From NCBI RefSeq assembly GCF_000308215.1, contig NZ_CAJE01000012.1:62001-126000 (forward strand): DNA of 64,000 bases, given 5' to 3'. Positions 61,374 to 64,000 of the stretch are shown in pieces. The position numbers were made by a program, and so were the translations under genes. Position 1 is the first letter of the stretch. Every line of letters starts with the position of its first letter. Under the pieces are notes generated by a model. The model made no database searches. It was not told the DNA's origin and worked only from the letters and a program-made list of their open reading frames with translations. The stretch is from Methanomassiliicoccus luminyensis B10. GTDB lineage: Archaea; Thermoplasmatota; Thermoplasmata; Methanomassiliicoccales; Methanomassiliicoccaceae.

Positions 61374-62207
61374 TCACTCGGTGATGACGCAGCCCCACCG
61401 GTCGTAGAAGGGGTCCCGGTCGTTCTCGAACTTCCGGACCTTCTTCCCCATTCCCAGGGCCCACATCCTCACCAGCTCCGACTCCTTCTCTGTTTCCACC
61501 GTCACCAGCGTTTCCTCGGTCATATCGAGGAGTTCGCCGAGCACCGCCTTCCAGATCATGGCGGTATGATCGTTGATGGTCCCTGCCATGAGCGCGAGGC
61601 CCAACGGCGCCGGCCTCATGTAGTGGGAGGCGAGCGCGCCGTCGATGCACATGGTGCCCTCCGGCTCCAGCCTGCCATCCTTAAGTCCCCGGGCCAGCAG
61701 CGAGGGGTCGTTGTCGTAGGAGACGGGCACGAGCCCGGCCTCCCGGAGCATGGCCGAGCCCATCCCCGAGCCGCACCCGCAGTCCAGGCATACCTCGCCC
61801 CTGCGGTCCCGCCACAGCTCCTCGAGGAGGTCCTTCACCTTGGCGGCGCGGTCGGGGGAGAAGTCCTCCACCGCCGCCGGCACCATGTCGATGATGTCCT
61901 TGGAATAGTATTCCCTGCACGCTTTGGCCCACTCCTCCTGGGTGGTGGTGACGACATCGCCGTCGACGCTCTCGAAGAACTCCACCACTGCCAGGGAGGG
62001 AGGCCTCAGAAGGAACGATGTCCCCTTCCACTCCTTGGCGTCACGGACGGCCAGGGCCACCGGCCACTCGTCCTCGTCCACGGCCAGGCGGGCCTCCTCG
62101 GCCGGAGAGCTGAGCAATAGGTCGGTGAACGACCCTTCGGGAAGATGCTGGTAGGACGGCTCTATGAACTTGAGCGAGGGGACCTCAAAGATATCAAAGG
62201 CTTTCAA
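61374..62207 (-). CDS. SAM-dependent methyltransferase, substrate unknown
   Basis: A 277-aa protein. The N-terminal 130 residues are of no known family (KAFDIFEVPSLKFIEPSYQHLPEGSF). The SAM-binding core starts VCLDCGCGSGMGSAMLREAGLVPVSYDNDP (near residues 138-168), with the glycine-rich loop and the acidic end of strand two. TTG 62207 is chosen since GGAGG at 62214-62218 precedes it with good spacing; no ATG is near. It is convergent with ramA (3 bp between) and divergent from ycaO. A role in modifying methyl-coenzyme M reductase is possible but unproven. Confidence 0.82.
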   Translation of the reverse strand: MKAFDIFEVPSLKFIEPSYQHLPEGSFTDLLLSSPAEEARLAVDEDEWPVALAVRDAKEWKGTSFLLRPPSLAVVEFFESVDGDVVTTTQEEWAKACREYYSKDIIDMVPAAVEDFSPDRAAKVKDLLEELWRDRRGEVCLDCGCGSGMGSAMLREAGLVPVSYDNDPSLLARGLKDGRLEPEGTMCIDGALASHYMRPAPLGLALMAGTINDHTAMIWKAVLGELLDMTEETLVTVETEKESELVRMWALGMGKKVRKFENDRDPFYDRWGCVITE

Positions 62208-62323
62208 CTCTAAACCTCCGCGGCAACCTCGCACGCCTTCCTCGATATAAGTGGTTTGCCGCCCCCGCCTCAGGGGGCTGGGCCCGAGAGAGGTTTATTA
62301 CCGTTCATGAGCATGGCCGGGGC

Positions 62324-63529
62324 ATGAAGTTGGGCCCCTCCCCCAAAGGCTACAGCGCGGACGGGCAGAGGACCGCGGATCCCGCCGAGACGCTCAAGCG
62401 GATCGAACCCCTGCTGAAGACGGCAGGCATCACCAGGGTCGCCGAGATCACCGACCTCGACCGCATCGGGGTGCCCGTCTTCTCCAGCATCCGTCCGGCC
62501 GCGGAGAGCGGCGCGATATCGGTGTACAACGGCAAGGGCCTTACCAAAGAGGAGGCCAGGGTGTCCGCGATCATGGAGGGTATCGAGCGGTACAGCGCCG
62601 AGGTCCGAGGCGATACCATCATCCGGCAGGGCGCCGACGAGTTCATGTCCTCCCGGAACGCCGTCGATCCCATCGACCTCATCCTGCCGAGGGGGGTGGC
62701 CTACTGGGTCATGCAGCAGCAGGCCGTCGGCTGGGTCAAGGGCACCGAGCTGAACACCATGGAGGACATGTGGGTGCCTGCCAGCGCGGCATTCCATCCT
62801 TATGCCTCCAGGGCCGACCTGATGATCTTCCGCACCTCCACCAACGGCCTGGCCTCCGGCAACAACCTCGAGGAGGCGATCCTTCACGGGCTGTGCGAAG
62901 TGATCGAAAGGGACGCCTGGTCATTTGCGGAGGCGCACCGGAAGACCGGCCGGCGCATCGCTCCGCCCGCCTCCGGCCGGGTGAGGGAGATCATCGACAG
63001 GTTCACCTCGCAGGGGGTAGAGGTCCACCTGAAGGACCTCACCTCTGACATCGGCATTCCCACCGTCGCCGCGGCCGCCGATGATGCGGCCATGCAGGAC
63101 CCCGCGCTGCTGAACCTGGGATTGGCGACGCACCTTGACCCCGAGGTCGCGGCCTTGAAGGCGCTGCTGGAGGTGGCCCAGAGCCGCCTCACCCAGATCC
63201 ATGGGGCCAGGGAGGACACCGTCAGGGCGGAGCAGACCAGGAAGCTCGGGTACGAGCGGATGAAGCGGCTCAACAAGATGTGGCTGGACGAGGAGGGGGA
63301 GGCCGAGGAGCTGACCGACCTGCCGTCCCTGGCGACCGACGACGTGTTCGACGACCTGCAGCTCGTCCGCGCCAAGCTCAACTCCAGAGGGCTCACCCGC
63401 ACCGTGGTGGTCGACCTTACCAGGAAGGCGCTGGGCATACCGGTGGTCCGGGTGATCGTGCCGGGGCTGGAAGTGTACGCCATCGATGAGGACCGCATCG
63501 GACCCCGGCTCATGGGCAGCTCGACATGA
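62324..63529 (+). CDS. YcaO protein for McrA-glycine thioamidation
   Basis: A 401-aa YcaO enzyme. The ATP-binding parts are visible: SVYNGKGLTKEEARVSAIMEGIERYSAE (residues about 66-93), TNGLASGNNLEEAILHGLCEVIERDA (about 165-190) and the late VVDLTRKALGIPVVRVIVPGLE. In methanogens YcaO with TfuA converts a McrA glycine to thioglycine, using ATP and a sulfide source. The tfuA ATG overlaps its stop by 4 bp. ATG 62324 has a TATA-like TTTATTA about 30 bp upstream (62295-62301). Confidence 0.94.
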   Translation: MKLGPSPKGYSADGQRTADPAETLKRIEPLLKTAGITRVAEITDLDRIGVPVFSSIRPAAESGAISVYNGKGLTKEEARVSAIMEGIERYSAEVRGDTIIRQGADEFMSSRNAVDPIDLILPRGVAYWVMQQQAVGWVKGTELNTMEDMWVPASAAFHPYASRADLMIFRTSTNGLASGNNLEEAILHGLCEVIERDAWSFAEAHRKTGRRIAPPASGRVREIIDRFTSQGVEVHLKDLTSDIGIPTVAAAADDAAMQDPALLNLGLATHLDPEVAALKALLEVAQSRLTQIHGAREDTVRAEQTRKLGYERMKRLNKMWLDEEGEAEELTDLPSLATDDVFDDLQLVRAKLNSRGLTRTVVVDLTRKALGIPVVRVIVPGLEVYAIDEDRIGPRLMGSST

Positions 63530-64000
63530 GGCCGGTGGTGTTCGCGGGCCTGAGCATCGCCGAGGAGGAGGCGGCGAAGATCCTCGACGCCGACTACCGC
63601 CCCCCGTTCGGCGGGGCGATCTGCTGGACCTCCCCAAGGGCACCAGGACCGTGGGCATTATCGACGGCGTCATCCTCAGCGATGCCGCGGTGGGCCACCG
63701 CGAGATACTGGACGTGATGAGGTCCGGGATCACCGTCATCGGCGGGGGCAGCATGGGAGCGCTGCGGGGGGCCGAGCTGAAGGACTTCGGGATGATCGGC
63801 GTCGGGAGCGTGTACGAGGAGTACGCGAGCGGCCGTGTGGAGGGTGACGACGAGGTCCTCCTGGCCTATGATCCATCCACCCACGCCCCCCTGTCCGTTC
63901 CCCTGATCAACCTGCGGCTGAACCTCCGGAAGGCCGTGGAGCACGGCGTTCTCGACGCGGGCAAGGCCGAGGGTATATTGAGAGATCTCAAGCGGCAGTT
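63526..64000 (+). pseudogene. TfuA protein, frameshifted and cut by the window edge
   Basis: The start RPVVFAGLSIAEEEAAKILDADYRPP matches TfuA, the partner of YcaO in McrA thioamidation. At the C6 run 63600-63605 the frame changes; a further C would restore RRGDLLDLPKGTRTVGIIDG and then GGGSMGALRGAELKDFGMIGVG and GDDEVLL, all standard TfuA sequence, open to 64000. The gene is therefore real but carries a one-base deletion in a homopolymer, more likely a sequencing error than decay because the downstream part is intact. The end lies outside the window. Confidence 0.88.

Noticed and set aside
1-64000. CRISPR arrays, rRNA, intact transposases, prophage genes
   Set aside because: None was seen on reading both strands; the only tandem repeat is the two-unit 15-mer at 59606-59635.

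Overview
The window is GC-rich archaeal DNA that fits a methylotrophic methanogen of the Methanomassiliicoccales, probably Methanomassiliicoccus (inference from content; no 16S rRNA or mcr genes are present). Supporting signs are a methyl-corrinoid protein, a MtaA/MtbA-type methylcobamide:coenzyme M methyltransferase, a RamA-type corrinoid activase, cobalt uptake and corrinoid biosynthesis genes, and a YcaO/TfuA pair of the kind that thioamidates methyl-coenzyme M reductase. Many genes have an archaeal TATA box about 25-30 bp before the start codon (leaderless transcripts). Most stop codons are TGA, and operon genes often overlap by ATGA.

Layout. 1-3000: end of cbiE, then a cobalt ECF transporter (cbiM-N-Q-O, minus strand). 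3099-9364: complete tryptophan operon trpEGDCFBA (minus strand). 9477-15700: a flavoprotein, a low-GC toxin-antitoxin-like pair (10.1-11.0 kb), a cob(I)alamin adenosyltransferase, a cupin, a ZIP transporter, a site-2 protease and a DUF2117 protein. 15.7-25.1 kb: cell-surface polysaccharide genes (two flippases, an epimerase, GalU, UDP-glucose dehydrogenase) mixed with small regulators and membrane proteins. 25-31 kb: histidine kinase, P5C-type aldehyde dehydrogenase, PRC-barrel protein and an ABC-2 exporter. 30.9-34.6 kb: an operon joining a NitT/TauT-type ABC importer to a UroD-superfamily methyltransferase. 34.9-37.5 kb: a second ABC-2 exporter with a PadR regulator. 37.5-43.7 kb: uncharacterised envelope proteins, MscS, a PUA protein and SepF. 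44-54.6 kb: HD hydrolase, RtcB interrupted by an intein, a DUF835 protein, tRNA-His, ornithine carbamoyltransferase, archaeal RecJ, an RNase H-like nuclease and a GT14 glycosyltransferase. 55.6-61.4 kb: methyl-corrinoid island with an isolated LigD-type polymerase. 61.4-64 kb: SAM methyltransferase, YcaO and TfuA (truncated by the window and frameshifted).

How the parts fit. Cobalt import, CbiE and the adenosyltransferase supply corrinoid. The corrinoid protein, RamA and the coenzyme M methyltransferase use it to move methyl groups toward methyl-CoM. YcaO/TfuA would mature the reductase that consumes methyl-CoM. Two UroD-family proteins without an assigned substrate (30857-31918 and 58530-59567) are the best candidates for undescribed methyl-group entry routes. 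One is cotranscribed with its own importer. Three genes (20.4 kb, 54.5 kb, 63.6 kb) look broken by one-base indels, two of them clearly at homopolymers, so sequencing error should be excluded before calling pseudogenes. No CRISPR array, insertion sequence with an intact transposase, rRNA or pyrrolysine gene was found.
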